This document shows positions 29,712-40,432 of a stretch of 64,000 nt of DNA, in pieces. The stretch comes from Histomonas meleagridis (lineage: Eukaryota; Parabasalia; Tritrichomonadida; Dientamoebidae): assembly GCA_020186115.1 (NCBI GenBank), contig WSYJ01000013.1:186001-250000 (forward strand), written 5' to 3'. Both the position numbers and the translations under genes were made by a program. The first letter of the stretch is position 1. Every line of letters begins with the position of its first letter. The notes below the pieces were generated by a model. It was not told the origin of the DNA and did not search any database. It was given only the letters and a program-made list of their open reading frames with translations.

Positions 29712-32700
29712 TTATTTTATCATATAGAAGTGGCACGAGTTTGGGTCACTCCACGTTATATCGAATTTTCCATCGCCCGTCAAAACGGCCTCGGATACTA
29801 CGTCACAATTATTTGACATGAACCCCTTTTTCAGTGCGAACATTTTGAGCTTCATTTCATCCTCCGACAAAGCCGCCGCGTATTTTGACGAAGGACCAAT
29901 TGACACCAACGAGATTGGCATTTCGAACAGTTTCTTTGAGAAGATGAATTTATTCTTTTTGAACACGTGAATTGTGCCATCGTTTGTTCCTATTAACCAA
30001 AAGACGCCATCACCTTTCACAGTTTTAAATGTCAATGAATGTAATTGCAATTCTTTCTGCGTGATTTTTTGATATTGACTATAATTGGAGCCAATTAAAG
30101 CGATGTTCAAAGTACCTTTCGTACCTACTGTTTGAACATTATTAAATGATACATTCGTACATAAGTTACATAAATATTTCACGACATTTAAGTTCCCATT
30201 TGACTTGTTAATTATGTCATTTATCGAGTTAAAAAATGATTCGTTTTCAGTTGCTGCAACAACAGAAAAAACTTTTTCGACATTCGAAAAGACATTTTTT
30301 TGTTTCTTCATTAATATTTGGATTAATAAGTTAAAGAATCGTTCTTTAGTCTTCATAAATGTAGACCATAATTTGAACCCGTCAAGTAATATAATTAAAG
30401 CTAAGTTCGATGACGCATGTTCCGAATTTGCGGTGTATACCATATACTTAAACAATTGCTTTTGATATTCTTCTTGTACAAAGTCAATATGTTCCACTGC
30501 GATTATTGATAATAAGAATTTGTCATAATTAGCTAACGCTTTAGGATTTAAATATTGTAAATATTGCCTCATTAAATCATTGCATTTTTGTATCGATAAT
30601 GTGCCAATTAAATTCGCACAACAATTCGCTGATATTATTTGAACTGTTTCATCATTCACAAATAATAATTGCGTTAAAATAGATAAGAAATCAGTGATTT
30701 TCGTTTTGTTCTCTCCTTTGGATAAATAATTGGAATCATGACCAAGTTTCCGTGATATTAATATATATGAAATATAATGTATCGCTGCATTATATGGTGA
30801 AGCATCTAAAACTCGATTCCCTCTTAAATGGAATAATGGATAGAAGAATGTCGGTATGTTCTTACTCCCTACAAGAACAAATGAAAATAATTTCTCATTA
30901 AACTTCTCGTTTTTGTTGGGTGTCGAATGCGGATTAAATAAGCGATATGATAACTCTAATGTATCAATGATATCGCAGTTAAGTTCATTAAATGGTATCG
31001 AATGAAGTTTAGTGACTTGTAAAGCACCATAAAACGTGGATTGGTTACCAATGGATACTGTAAGCGTAGAAAATACTTTGCTTTGATTAAGTTGGATGTT
31101 GACATTCGACCAAATTAATTTAGAATCAGTGGGCAAATAGGTCTGCTGTGAAAGTGGATATGGAGAATTAGCATTGTAGATGGTAAAGGAACCATTAGAT
31201 TTGTGTACAATTAATAAATTTGTTGAATGATAATATATTGATAATACGGGAAATTGATCAGCATGATATATAAACTGTAGTTTAGTGAGCCGATATAAGG
31301 CAATGGATCCATCTTTAGCGATGGCTAAATGGCCCCTTGTCAAAAAAACTTCGGGTAATATTGTGATACCGATTATTGGCGATTGAAGATCACAAGATGA
31401 ACTTATAGGAAAGCTCGAACGTTCAGTAAAGAAATATAACGCTCCGTTTGAGGCACCTACAATTATTTGTAAATCTTTAAGTGAATTTGAATACGAAAAA
31501 TAACAAGCTATGGATGTGATTTTAACATTATTATCTGATCTGTAGGCAAGCTCGTTGTATTCTAATGCATCATGAAAGTTAGAAGATTGAGACATTGGAA
31601 TTAATTTCGAACTGATTGAAAATTCTTTTGTTATAGCTTTAGGATTACCCCAATTAGAAAGATTAAATGATGAAGAAAAATCAGATTGAATGATTAAAGG
31701 TTCATCTATTTCAGGAACACAACAAATTTTTTTTTCTTTTGGTAAAACAAGTTTTACCCACTTTTTCAATGAACTCATTGAAACAATTGAAGTGGAATTT
31801 GATGAGAATATTATTCCTTCAGCCTTTGTAAATGCAAATGCATCCACAAATCCAGCTGAATATGAAAAGTCATGTACAGATTCAATATGAACTGATCCCA
31901 TCGCCCCATTATTAATTCGTCTCAGTTCATAGATCCGAAATTTTCCATAATATGAACTAATACAGAAAAGATCTTGACTATCCCACTTAATATTGGCAAT
32001 AGAGTCGCCTTCATCAAGTTCTGTAAATTTATCATAAAATATGATGTCCATTGTAGTTGGTGAATAAAGTGCAAATACATCTCCTTCGATTTTACATAAA
32101 CCAAAGTTTGAAACAACAAAACGAGTTCCAATTTTAAAATTGATTGGAAATGATTTGACATGTTCGACATCATTATCATCATCAAATCGAAAAAGATCTA
32201 TTTTATTATGACCAACAAGAATAAGACTATCTTCTGAAACATATTTACATGTGAGAGATGTAAGAAGTGAAAATGAAATTAGTCCTGGAAATAAAATTTT
32301 TTTTATAATTTGACCATTGATTAAGTCTAAAAGTATAGCTCCTTGCCCAACTGTCCATGCCCATATTTGAGCACAACTATATTGCGAAATTGATAAATTA
32401 ATAAAACCTGATGGTAGAATATTTTCAAAAATAAATCGACATGATCCATCATCACAATGCCATGCTGCAATTGTACCATCTGATGAAGCAGAAATAAATG
32501 TATTTGTCTGTAAAGTCATTAAAAGACTTGTTACTGGAGATTTGTGACCGCATAAAAAACAAACAGGAACAATTGTTTGTGCAAGCTTAGAAACTAATAA
32601 AATTGGTCCTTCTGATGTTCCAACAGCACAAAGATTTGATAAATTAAATGATGGAGAATGAAAAAGTTTTCCAGTAGAAACCCATTCAAAACATGTAAAA

Positions 32701-32780
32701 TGAAACCCTGAAAATGAACCACTTTCATTAGGACGAAGTCCAATAATTAATGGCGTGTTTGGGTCAATTTCACGCCTCAT
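29712..32780 (-). CDS. WD40 protein, WDR7/WDR72 (rabconnectin-3 beta)-like
   Basis: A 1,022-residue protein. The first 450 residues hold WD-like blades: HKSPVTSLLMTLQTNTFISASSDGTIAAWHCDDGSCRFIF is the best, and others include NLCAVGTSEGPILLVS and LQIIVGASNGALYFF. A long helical middle (about 620-900) follows and a last propeller-like part (VFWLIGTNDGTIHVFKKNKFIF, residues about 930-1022). Propeller, solenoid, propeller is the layout of WDR7/rabconnectin-3 beta, which regulates V-ATPase assembly and organelle acidification. The text near IFENILPSGFINLSISQ resembles this family. The call is moderate. Its 3' end is markedly CpG-rich. The TGA stop is followed by TAAAATAAATTAAA. Confidence 0.6.
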   Translation of the reverse strand: MRREIDPNTPLIIGLRPNESGSFSGFHFTCFEWVSTGKLFHSPSFNLSNLCAVGTSEGPILLVSKLAQTIVPVCFLCGHKSPVTSLLMTLQTNTFISASSDGTIAAWHCDDGSCRFIFENILPSGFINLSISQYSCAQIWAWTVGQGAILLDLINGQIIKKILFPGLISFSLLTSLTCKYVSEDSLILVGHNKIDLFRFDDDNDVEHVKSFPINFKIGTRFVVSNFGLCKIEGDVFALYSPTTMDIIFYDKFTELDEGDSIANIKWDSQDLFCISSYYGKFRIYELRRINNGAMGSVHIESVHDFSYSAGFVDAFAFTKAEGIIFSSNSTSIVSMSSLKKWVKLVLPKEKKICCVPEIDEPLIIQSDFSSSFNLSNWGNPKAITKEFSISSKLIPMSQSSNFHDALEYNELAYRSDNNVKITSIACYFSYSNSLKDLQIIVGASNGALYFFTERSSFPISSSCDLQSPIIGITILPEVFLTRGHLAIAKDGSIALYRLTKLQFIYHADQFPVLSIYYHSTNLLIVHKSNGSFTIYNANSPYPLSQQTYLPTDSKLIWSNVNIQLNQSKVFSTLTVSIGNQSTFYGALQVTKLHSIPFNELNCDIIDTLELSYRLFNPHSTPNKNEKFNEKLFSFVLVGSKNIPTFFYPLFHLRGNRVLDASPYNAAIHYISYILISRKLGHDSNYLSKGENKTKITDFLSILTQLLFVNDETVQIISANCCANLIGTLSIQKCNDLMRQYLQYLNPKALANYDKFLLSIIAVEHIDFVQEEYQKQLFKYMVYTANSEHASSNLALIILLDGFKLWSTFMKTKERFFNLLIQILMKKQKNVFSNVEKVFSVVAATENESFFNSINDIINKSNGNLNVVKYLCNLCTNVSFNNVQTVGTKGTLNIALIGSNYSQYQKITQKELQLHSLTFKTVKGDGVFWLIGTNDGTIHVFKKNKFIFSKKLFEMPISLVSIGPSSKYAAALSEDEMKLKMFALKKGFMSNNCDVVSEAVLTGDGKFDITWSDPNSCHFYMIK

Positions 32781-33188
32781 TATGTGAATTTAAATCATTT
32801 GAAAATCTTTACTTAGAAAAATTCATGAAATCTTCATAAAACATTTATTAAACTTATTATATTTTACATAAAAATAAGGATAAAATTTTTAAAATCAAAA
32901 GATATTAATAATTTATTTATATAATAAGATATTTTTATTTATTTTTGGAGTTAAATCAAGAATTGAAAAAACAGATATTTCTGTACATTAACGGTCCCTG
33001 ATATTGAAAAAAAATTATTAAATGAATAACAAAAAACGGCTGACCAAATCACTTACAAAAAGTGTTATAAAAAATGGGGTAGCCCAATTTTATTAACTAC
33101 CAATATTTTGTAAAGTTTTTAAATCCTGTTTACAATTTTTGACAATATTGTCAAAAACATACTTTTTCAGATAAGTACGTTATTTGCA
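32781..33188. promoter_or_regulatory. Divergent promoter region with 22-bp perfect palindrome
   Basis: A 408-bp spacer between the WDR7-like gene and the phosphodiesterase. A perfect 22-bp palindrome at 33136-33157 (half-site TTTTTGACAAT) is centred 42 nt before the phosphodiesterase ATG. Further up are AAAAACGGCTGACC, AGTGTTATAAAAAATG and GGGGTAGCCC (33075-33085). The palindrome could bind a dimeric regulator. Confidence 0.5.
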
Positions 33189-36100
33189 ATGAGTTTTGGG
33201 CACTTCGGGATTGATCCTCGTCAAAAGCATACAGATAATAAGACAGGCGTTTTAAAGAACGGAAGATATAACCCTTATTTAGCTGTACCAAATGTTCAAC
33301 ATAATCGATCAAATAATAACAAATCTCATAAAGCTACAATTAATCAACTAAATACTCAAGAAAACGATCGCAACTATTGTATAATAGAAAATATTTTGAA
33401 AAATTTAGGTAATATACCTATTCAAACAGCAATTGAACAAGGATTAATCCAATTTATGAATGCTTCTCAATGTTATGTTTGGTTTAATGATAAGCACTCA
33501 AATGTTTTACAATCGCCAACCTTATTTAAGAAATGTTCATATGATGTCGGTATTGTTGGTTTATGTTATCGTGAAAAGAAAATCATTAATATTAATCCTT
33601 ATACTCAAAATGAAAGTTTTGATTCTTCTGTTGATTATTCCGACACTTTTTCCATGTATATTCCACTTATAGATTATGATCAAAATGTATTTGCGATTGC
33701 ACAAGTTTTTCGTTTAGGTGAATGGGTTGAATTTACAGACGAAGATAACCAAAACGCATTATTTTTCCAAGAGAATTTTACCCGTCTTAGTCACTTTTTC
33801 ATTGATTATGACTTAAATGAAATTTTTGATTCCGACATTAGTCATTTTAATGACACCAAACTTATTGAGAAGCTTGCGCGATGTTTCGAATGTAAAACAG
33901 TTGAATTTTGGTCATATGATGAAGGCACCGGAATCTTTTCCAAGTATAATGTTGGAAAAGGATTTGTACAATATAATAAAACGCTTGGTGTTGTTGGGTA
34001 TGCGATGAAACTTGGAATCACTGTTAGTTATCCCGATGTTATTCAAGCGCCAGATTATAGTCCAGGCATTGATGGCACAGAACATTCTTCATTATTTATA
34101 TTTTCATCACATGATGATCCACAAACTATATCTATAGTTTTACGAGATAAAGTTGATCATAAATCATTTAGTGCAGTTGATTCTATTCGATTAGAATCAG
34201 TTGCACCAATTATTATTAAGTCATTATTAAATGATATTAATAATAACGGTAATATTTATAATGATTGTACTGAATCAGCAGCACGATTAACAGCGTTATT
34301 AGAAGTTGCCGAATGTTTAAGTGGCGTTTTAGATATCGATGTCTTAATACCAATGATTATGCAAAGAGCTTCATCATTATTACATACTGAAAGATGTTCA
34401 TTATTCTTACTTAGTTCCAATAAGAAAGATTTAATTACACGATTCCATGGAGGATTAGATAAATCAATATGTTTACCATTAACACAAGGAATTGCAGGTT
34501 ATACAGCATCTACAGGTAATGTTGTTAATATTACTGATGCTTATAATGATCCACATTTTGATAAATCTGTAGATATGGCAACTGGATTTAAAACTCGAAC
34601 TATATTAACTGTACCAATTTATGATAATAGAGGTGAAATTGCAGGTGTAACTGAAATGATTAATAGAGAAGATGGAAATGCTTTTGATGAAGATGACATT
34701 AAAATGATGAAAGCGTTTAATGTGTTTTGTGGTATTGCTTTAGATAATGCAAAACTTTATCGATCTTCTTTAAACATGACAAATCAATTACGAAGTTTTG
34801 TTGAAATGACAACGGCTTTAAATAAGACTCAATCAGTACGAAATGTAATTGAAGAAATATTACAAAACGCTAAAAACTTTGTACGCGCTTCTCGAGTTAC
34901 GATATTCTTAAAGGAAAGTCAAAATGAAGTAAGTCGATTAACACCTTATGTATCTATTGGAGAAGCTATAATTCATGGAAATGTATTTGCTAAAAATGTA
35001 TTAGAATCAGGTAACACTACTATTTTCTCACGAGATGATATTATTAAACAAGTCCAATTAACATCAGATAACAAAAGTGAAATTGAAGAACAACAATTAA
35101 ATTCAAGTCGTGTCTCAAATGCATTAAGTAAAGGGAAAACAATAATATTCTCAAGTACTAAAAGTGTACCTGAATTATCCCAATTTACTCCATTATGTGA
35201 TATTCCATTAATAATAAGTAATGGGAAAATAATTGGAGTTTTTGAGTTAAGTTGTCCTTTAAAGTTATTACCAGAAGATATTAAATTACTTGATTGCTTT
35301 GCTGTCTTTGCTTCAGTATCATTAGAAAAAAGTGAATTAGAAGAAATCGCTAAATTCGGTCATGTCGAATCAGAACTCCGAAAATATATAAGTGAAAATG
35401 AAAGAGATACATATGATATTCCGAAAGAATTAATAATACCAAAAGAAGACACTGACACGATATTAAAGATTAACTTTAATTCTCCCGATTGGGATGGAAT
35501 TGGCCATTTTAAAGTCATTTGGTATATCTTTAATGAGTTTAATATCTTAAAAGAATTCAAAATACCAAATGAAAAAATGTTTCGATTTTTATCCGAAATT
35601 AGTTCTACTTATAATCCCGTTCCATATCATAATTGGCGACATGCAGTTGATGTCACCCAATTTGTAAGTTATCAAGTAAAAATATCGAAAATGGATGAGA
35701 AGCTTACGAAGATGGAACTGTTTGGATTATTAGTCTCTGCCATATGTCATGATGCTAATCATGATGGCTTTACTAATGTATATAATGTTAAAGCCGAAAC
35801 ACCATTAGGTATCTTATTTAAGAACCAAAGTGTTATGGAAACACATCATTGTTCAATATCTATTGGTGTTTTAGCTAAAGAAGAAAATAATATTTTATAT
35901 TCATTAAGTCCAACAGAGTTTAAACAAATGTGGACATTAATCATTGACTTGATTTTGATTACTGACATGGCAAAACATTTCGAATTCTTAAAATATGCAA
36001 ACGCCGAAATAGATAAAGGTATTGACTTCGAAAAACCAGAACATAGATTAATTGCTATGAAGTTAATACTTAAATGTGGTGACGTATCAAACGTATCAAG

Positions 36101-36587
36101 ACCATTCGAATTGGCAAATAGATGGTGCGACGTATTATGCGAAGAGTTCTTTAGACAAGGCGACTTGGAAATGGCTCAAGGAATGGAATACACGTCCCCA
36201 TTAAATGATAGAGAACATTTGGATAAGCCGAAGTCACAAATTGGATTTTATACTTTCGTTTGTTTGCCATTGTTCCAAACAACAACAAGAATTGCTAACG
36301 AATTGGTGGTAAATGAACAACAGATACAATCGAATTTGGTGATATGGAAGAAAGAAGAACAAGAAAAAATAGAAGCTGAAGAAAGAGAGAAAAAGAAAAA
36401 TGAAAACGAAAACGAAAATGAAAATAATGAAGAAAAGAAAGAAGAAGAAAATAATGATGAGAACGAAGATGTTGTTGAAGATGTTGAAGATGAAGATGAT
36501 AAAAAAAAGAATAAGAAGAATAAGGAAGAAGAGGATAAAGAGGTAAATGATGATAAGAATGAAAGTGATGAAAATAAACAAAATTGA
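33189..36587 (+). CDS. GAF-domain cyclic nucleotide phosphodiesterase
   Basis: A 1,132-residue class I phosphodiesterase. Several GAF-type domains precede the catalytic domain. The clearest (about 370-500) has SSLLHTERCSLFLL and the NKFDE-like NREDGNAFDEDD; others lie near 60-200, 220-330 and 530-700. The catalytic domain (about 750-1050) has HNWRHAVDVTQF, the metal motif HDANHDGFTN, ETHHCS, LILITDMAKHFE and CGDVSNVSRP, so the metal ligands are intact. It should hydrolyse cAMP and/or cGMP under control of the GAF domains, like PDE2/5/10/11. The C-terminal 85 residues are a Glu/Asn/Lys/Asp low-complexity tail. No membrane helix. TAAA lies about 10 nt after the TGA. Confidence 0.94.
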   Translation: MSFGHFGIDPRQKHTDNKTGVLKNGRYNPYLAVPNVQHNRSNNNKSHKATINQLNTQENDRNYCIIENILKNLGNIPIQTAIEQGLIQFMNASQCYVWFNDKHSNVLQSPTLFKKCSYDVGIVGLCYREKKIININPYTQNESFDSSVDYSDTFSMYIPLIDYDQNVFAIAQVFRLGEWVEFTDEDNQNALFFQENFTRLSHFFIDYDLNEIFDSDISHFNDTKLIEKLARCFECKTVEFWSYDEGTGIFSKYNVGKGFVQYNKTLGVVGYAMKLGITVSYPDVIQAPDYSPGIDGTEHSSLFIFSSHDDPQTISIVLRDKVDHKSFSAVDSIRLESVAPIIIKSLLNDINNNGNIYNDCTESAARLTALLEVAECLSGVLDIDVLIPMIMQRASSLLHTERCSLFLLSSNKKDLITRFHGGLDKSICLPLTQGIAGYTASTGNVVNITDAYNDPHFDKSVDMATGFKTRTILTVPIYDNRGEIAGVTEMINREDGNAFDEDDIKMMKAFNVFCGIALDNAKLYRSSLNMTNQLRSFVEMTTALNKTQSVRNVIEEILQNAKNFVRASRVTIFLKESQNEVSRLTPYVSIGEAIIHGNVFAKNVLESGNTTIFSRDDIIKQVQLTSDNKSEIEEQQLNSSRVSNALSKGKTIIFSSTKSVPELSQFTPLCDIPLIISNGKIIGVFELSCPLKLLPEDIKLLDCFAVFASVSLEKSELEEIAKFGHVESELRKYISENERDTYDIPKELIIPKEDTDTILKINFNSPDWDGIGHFKVIWYIFNEFNILKEFKIPNEKMFRFLSEISSTYNPVPYHNWRHAVDVTQFVSYQVKISKMDEKLTKMELFGLLVSAICHDANHDGFTNVYNVKAETPLGILFKNQSVMETHHCSISIGVLAKEENNILYSLSPTEFKQMWTLIIDLILITDMAKHFEFLKYANAEIDKGIDFEKPEHRLIAMKLILKCGDVSNVSRPFELANRWCDVLCEEFFRQGDLEMAQGMEYTSPLNDREHLDKPKSQIGFYTFVCLPLFQTTTRIANELVVNEQQIQSNLVIWKKEEQEKIEAEEREKKKNENENENENNEEKKEEENNDENEDVVEDVEDEDDKKKNKKNKEEEDKEVNDDKNESDENKQN

Positions 36588-37446
36588 AAATTTATAAATG
36601 TGTAATTACACCAAAACATATCTTAATAAAACATAACTTATTTAATGGATCCATTGTCTGCATCCTTAACTGTGAATTTCTTATGTCATTCTTTGCATAA
36701 AACGCTTGCGAAAGTGGTAATTACCTACTATTATTGTTACTTATTTCCTGTCTCTTGTATTCTAAGTGATTTTTTTCATATCCAAACATATTGATTTATT
36801 TTTCCCGATAAATGAACGAAAAAAATGATTTTTTACTCCATTTAGACTTTAAAGTTATTTGGAAATTTCAACAAACGCTTATTATCCTTGGTATTCAATG
36901 TTTTTTATAAGGTTAGTCCAAGTTTAATCAGTGTTTCATGCCTTTACTTTATTTTTTAAAACAAATACTTTAAAGTTTTAATATCATTTCGCTGAGGTTG
37001 TATTTTAATGCTTGTATTCAATAGTTAGATAGAAGCCGTATTTTACTATAATACGATATTGAAATAAATTTAATTTCTTATAAGATGAAAATGATTTGAC
37101 ACAAGGGCTAACAAACCTTAATCAGGAGGAATTATTTCGGAAATGTGCTATGCAATGATTTAGGTAGAATTAAAAATTAAATTACATTAAGATATGTAAA
37201 CAAACTTAATTTAAGAAAACGATCAATCTAGTTACATCAATTGGAAATGACACATTTTATTTTTGTTTATCAATAATAAATATGATGCTGAATATATCTC
37301 AACTAGAAAGATGATATATTCAAATTCCTTCTTGAGAAAGGTTCCTATGAAAATTATATCGAGTTAAGGAACAAAACCGAAGACAAATTTATACATCATG
37401 AGAGAACACAAACAAACATTAAACATATTACCTAAAATCAAACGTT
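36588..37446. other. 859-bp AT-rich 3'-3' spacer, nothing recognised
   Basis: The spacer lies between the convergent ends of the phosphodiesterase and the PP2C gene. AT-rich and without a frame of protein-like composition on either strand. I see no inverted-repeat ends or RNA gene. Confidence 0.6.
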
Positions 37447-39084
37447 TTATTCATCAATTACTTTGTTAGCAAGTGCCTCAGCCAAAAACACCACAATCAC
37501 AGAAATGTTATCCAACGAATTCATTTCGAAAGCCGCATCTCTCAATGACTTTGCTGCCGTCATTGGGTCGATTTCGGCCGCCACAATATCGCATGCCTCT
37601 TGGTCGGACATCACGTCCCACACACCGTCGCATGCCATTATCATGAACGCGTCGTCGCCAGTGATTTCCACTTGACGGAAGTTCGGCTTCGAGTTTACTG
37701 CGTCGCCCAGGAAGCCATCGCCCAACGCGCGTGACACGGCCAACATCCCTCCGACTCTGCCCTCTCTCACGAAGCCGCCTTTCGATTGTATGTATTCTGC
37801 TTCTTCGGGCAAATCGGGCTTATGGTCCACTGTCAATCGGACTGCTTTACCGTCTCGACATAACACGCATCGCGTATCGCCGATGTTTGCGACGCTGAGT
37901 GTTTGGCCATTAATGATGGCTATGACAGCTGTCGTTCCAACGTATACACACCACGAGCGCATGTCGTTTTGGATCTGACTGAAGGACTCATCAATCGCTT
38001 CATTTAATGGCTTCCCGGATGATATGTTCCCGGTGATTAAAGGAGGCAAGTTCTCAGAAGCATATTCGGCAGCTTCACGTCCGCCGTGGCCATCAAATAA
38101 GCCAAATAACATGGAGCCTTCGTTCGGTGTGTCCTTTAAGATGATGGAAACATCTTCCATGTTGGGGCGACGCCCGATCATTTCGGCGTGGCCGCTGCGA
38201 AAAGTGTCGCCCATTTGATGCGATTCTTGTTTGTCAATGGTCTTAGCGCGAAGATCAGCTAATTCAATCTCTTTAAACAATTTGGTGCCACGAATACGCT
38301 CTTTTTGCCCAGCACGTCCCATTAACATTTGACGCCCTTTGACTGATTTAAACGATTCAACTTTGTCACGGAAATCACTTTGGAAAGGATGACGGGATAT
38401 GGAATCGACAAGATCAAAGATGACATTGTTACGTGAGGTAACGTTTTTACTGGGATCTTCTTCATGTGACCTTAAAGAAACATTTTTGAGATAATTATTA
38501 TTGTCAAGTGCATGAATTATAAGTTTTAGATTGTCTTTGCTGGCTTTGAGTGGTGCGATAAGAAGAGTTTCAAGCTTTCTGGAGGTAGTAATAAGTATAT
38601 TTAATGAGGAAATTGAAGAATCATTGATTTTTGTGTTTTCAAGAATTAGAGAATAAAGTGATGGATGACCAATTGCAGCATCTATGATTTCTTTAGCTCT
38701 ATCACCAAATTCATTTTCACTCGAATCAAACTGTCGTAAATTTGGCAAGGTAATAATAAGGTTTGCAATAGATCGAGCATGAGCACCTTTAAGTGAGCAT
38801 TTTCGTAATGAGATTTTAGTTAGAGTATCTGGATAAATTAAATTTGGAATATAAAATTCAGTAAAGACAGGACCCATTCCTTTTCCAACAACACCCATAC
38901 CAAATTCAGGCGATGAGCCAGGATTTCTCTTTAGGGATTCATACAAAATTTTGACCAAAGCTTTATTTGATTTTTTCTTTTTTTCTGGTATATGTTGTTG
39001 AACTCTTACGAAGGACTCAAAAAAAGCACGTGCATTTTGATTTGCGATTTTGGATGGCTGAACAGATGAGTTTCCCTGTCCCAT
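37447..39084 (-). CDS. PP2C-type protein phosphatase with N-terminal leucine-rich repeats
   Basis: A 545-residue protein. MGQGNSS at the start is a good N-myristoylation signal, so membrane attachment is likely. Residues about 75-220 contain leucine-rich repeats (SLRKCSLKGAHARSIANLIITLPNLRQFDSSENEFG). The PP2C domain (about 285-540) has AEMIGRRPNMEDVS, LFGLFDGHGGREAAEYA, VANIGDTRCVLCRDGKAVRLTVDHKP, GGMLAVSRALGD, MACDGVWDVMSDQEA and DNISVIVV, with all metal-binding Asp residues in place. It should dephosphorylate Ser/Thr in a Mn/Mg-dependent way. An LRR-PP2C order recalls PHLPP and yeast adenylyl cyclase modules. Codons are strongly C/G-ended in the catalytic half. The stop is TAAAA. Confidence 0.93.
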   Translation of the reverse strand: MGQGNSSVQPSKIANQNARAFFESFVRVQQHIPEKKKKSNKALVKILYESLKRNPGSSPEFGMGVVGKGMGPVFTEFYIPNLIYPDTLTKISLRKCSLKGAHARSIANLIITLPNLRQFDSSENEFGDRAKEIIDAAIGHPSLYSLILENTKINDSSISSLNILITTSRKLETLLIAPLKASKDNLKLIIHALDNNNYLKNVSLRSHEEDPSKNVTSRNNVIFDLVDSISRHPFQSDFRDKVESFKSVKGRQMLMGRAGQKERIRGTKLFKEIELADLRAKTIDKQESHQMGDTFRSGHAEMIGRRPNMEDVSIILKDTPNEGSMLFGLFDGHGGREAAEYASENLPPLITGNISSGKPLNEAIDESFSQIQNDMRSWCVYVGTTAVIAIINGQTLSVANIGDTRCVLCRDGKAVRLTVDHKPDLPEEAEYIQSKGGFVREGRVGGMLAVSRALGDGFLGDAVNSKPNFRQVEITGDDAFMIMACDGVWDVMSDQEACDIVAAEIDPMTAAKSLRDAAFEMNSLDNISVIVVFLAEALANKVIDE

Positions 39085-39342
39085 TGGAAAATGAAATGTG
39101 ATATGACATTACGAAGCATACGAAACCAACTCCGCGTAACTTTTTGATCGATAATTCAAAGTGTTATTGTTTGCTTTAGCACCGTACGTTAATTTTTTTT
39201 GGGCTGTTTAAGCATTTTGCTTTAGATGCAAGGAAGATAAAGTATTTCATTAAATTTAAAGTGCTTTTCTCATATAGTTTTCAAAGTTAAAAAAAAATCT
39301 TTCAAATTTAAAAAAAAGTTTATCGTAAATATTCCGTAACAT

Positions 39343-40056
39343 CTATGAAAATATGGCGTTTTTGCCATTAAGAGTAAAGTTCATGATGATTCCCAAGAAA
39401 ACTCCAAGAACTAAGAAAAAGTTTGTCATATCAACAAATAATACAATCAGAGAAACAAACCCAAAAAGTGTTCCGAGAGTAAAACCAATCAAGAGATAAA
39501 GCCATGATGGTAGTCTCCTTGGATACTCTTGCGCTGGTTCTAATATTCCAGTTGTTTCATTCAAGTTATCGGTATGAATGCCAAGTAAGTCAAGAGGGTT
39601 CTCTTGGTTAAATATAACTGGGAACCACTCTTCTTCAATGTTTAAACGTGTTTCATCACTTTCGTCTAATGTTCCATTCATTGTATGAAAATTGGTTCGG
39701 ATTGTTGAAATAAGTTCCGGAGAATAACCCATTCTCGAAATACGATCGAAGCCTTTCAACTCAACTGGCTCCTCTTCATTTTCTTGTTTTTTAATTGGTT
39801 TAAAATATGCTTGAACAGAAAACTCATCCATTTTTTCTATGTTTTGAAATACTTCAGACGGAAGCAAAAACCTTCCACGGTAAATAAGTGAAAGAGTTTT
39901 TTCTTCAGGTTTTGTAACTTTTGAATCTTCCTGAACTAATTTAATTAAATCAAAAACAGTGGAACTTGAACTTACGCTATACGGCTGCGATGTGCCATCA
40001 GGAAACATCACATGAATCATGTAGTTTTTGGTGTTTGTTTCTGTTTGTTCCTCCAT
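39343..40056 (-). CDS. Ubiquitin-like membrane protein, Dsc3 (DUF2407)-like
   Basis: A 237-residue protein. An N-terminal ubiquitin-like fold (about 10-90; MIHVMFPDGTSQPYSV, LSLIYRGRFLLPSEVFQNI) is followed by KGFDRISRMGYSPELISTIRTNFH, the conserved GFDRL-GF---EI--IR--F block of the Dsc3 C-terminal domain. Two hydrophobic helices close the protein (LPSWLYLLIGFTLGTLFGFVSLIVLFV and a second). In fungi Dsc3 is part of the Golgi/endosomal DSC ubiquitin ligase; an ER-degradation-like role is inferred here. AACGGTTTTTAAACTGG directly precedes the ATG. The Golgi ligase partners are not in this window. Confidence 0.75.
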   Translation of the reverse strand: MEEQTETNTKNYMIHVMFPDGTSQPYSVSSSSTVFDLIKLVQEDSKVTKPEEKTLSLIYRGRFLLPSEVFQNIEKMDEFSVQAYFKPIKKQENEEEPVELKGFDRISRMGYSPELISTIRTNFHTMNGTLDESDETRLNIEEEWFPVIFNQENPLDLLGIHTDNLNETTGILEPAQEYPRRLPSWLYLLIGFTLGTLFGFVSLIVLFVDMTNFFLVLGVFLGIIMNFTLNGKNAIFS

Positions 40057-40432
40057 CCAGTTTAAAAACCGTTAAAAACTAGCAATTTTTGAATAAGCCG
40101 TTTTTCCATAGAAAAATTTATCGGAAATTTAAACTGTTCAAAAATTTCAAAAAATGATGCAATACAGCTGATTATTAAAGTTTTCAGAAAATACCTTAAT
40201 TTTAAATAATTGCATGAGAGATAAAGCAATATTAAGTTATTGAGAAGAAATATTTGTTTTTTTAACATAAGAATTTCAATATTTTTTTATCTTAATTTTG
40301 TTCTTTCAATTTTTTGAAATTTTTTAATTGATTCATAGTAAATGAAAAAATATCAAAGTAATGAGGAGTGCATGATATCCCATTATTTCCTTTTCTCTTA
40401 TTTCAAAAATTATTTGTGAAAAACATGATTTA

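Noticed and set aside
36234-36619. Long antisense frames at the end of the phosphodiesterase gene
   Set aside because: They mirror the Glu/Asn/Lys low-complexity tail and consist of Phe/Ser/Ile runs.
40062-40268. 68-codon frame upstream of the Dsc3-like gene
   Set aside because: Low-complexity text overlapping the likely promoter (AACGGTTTTTAAAC) of the real gene.
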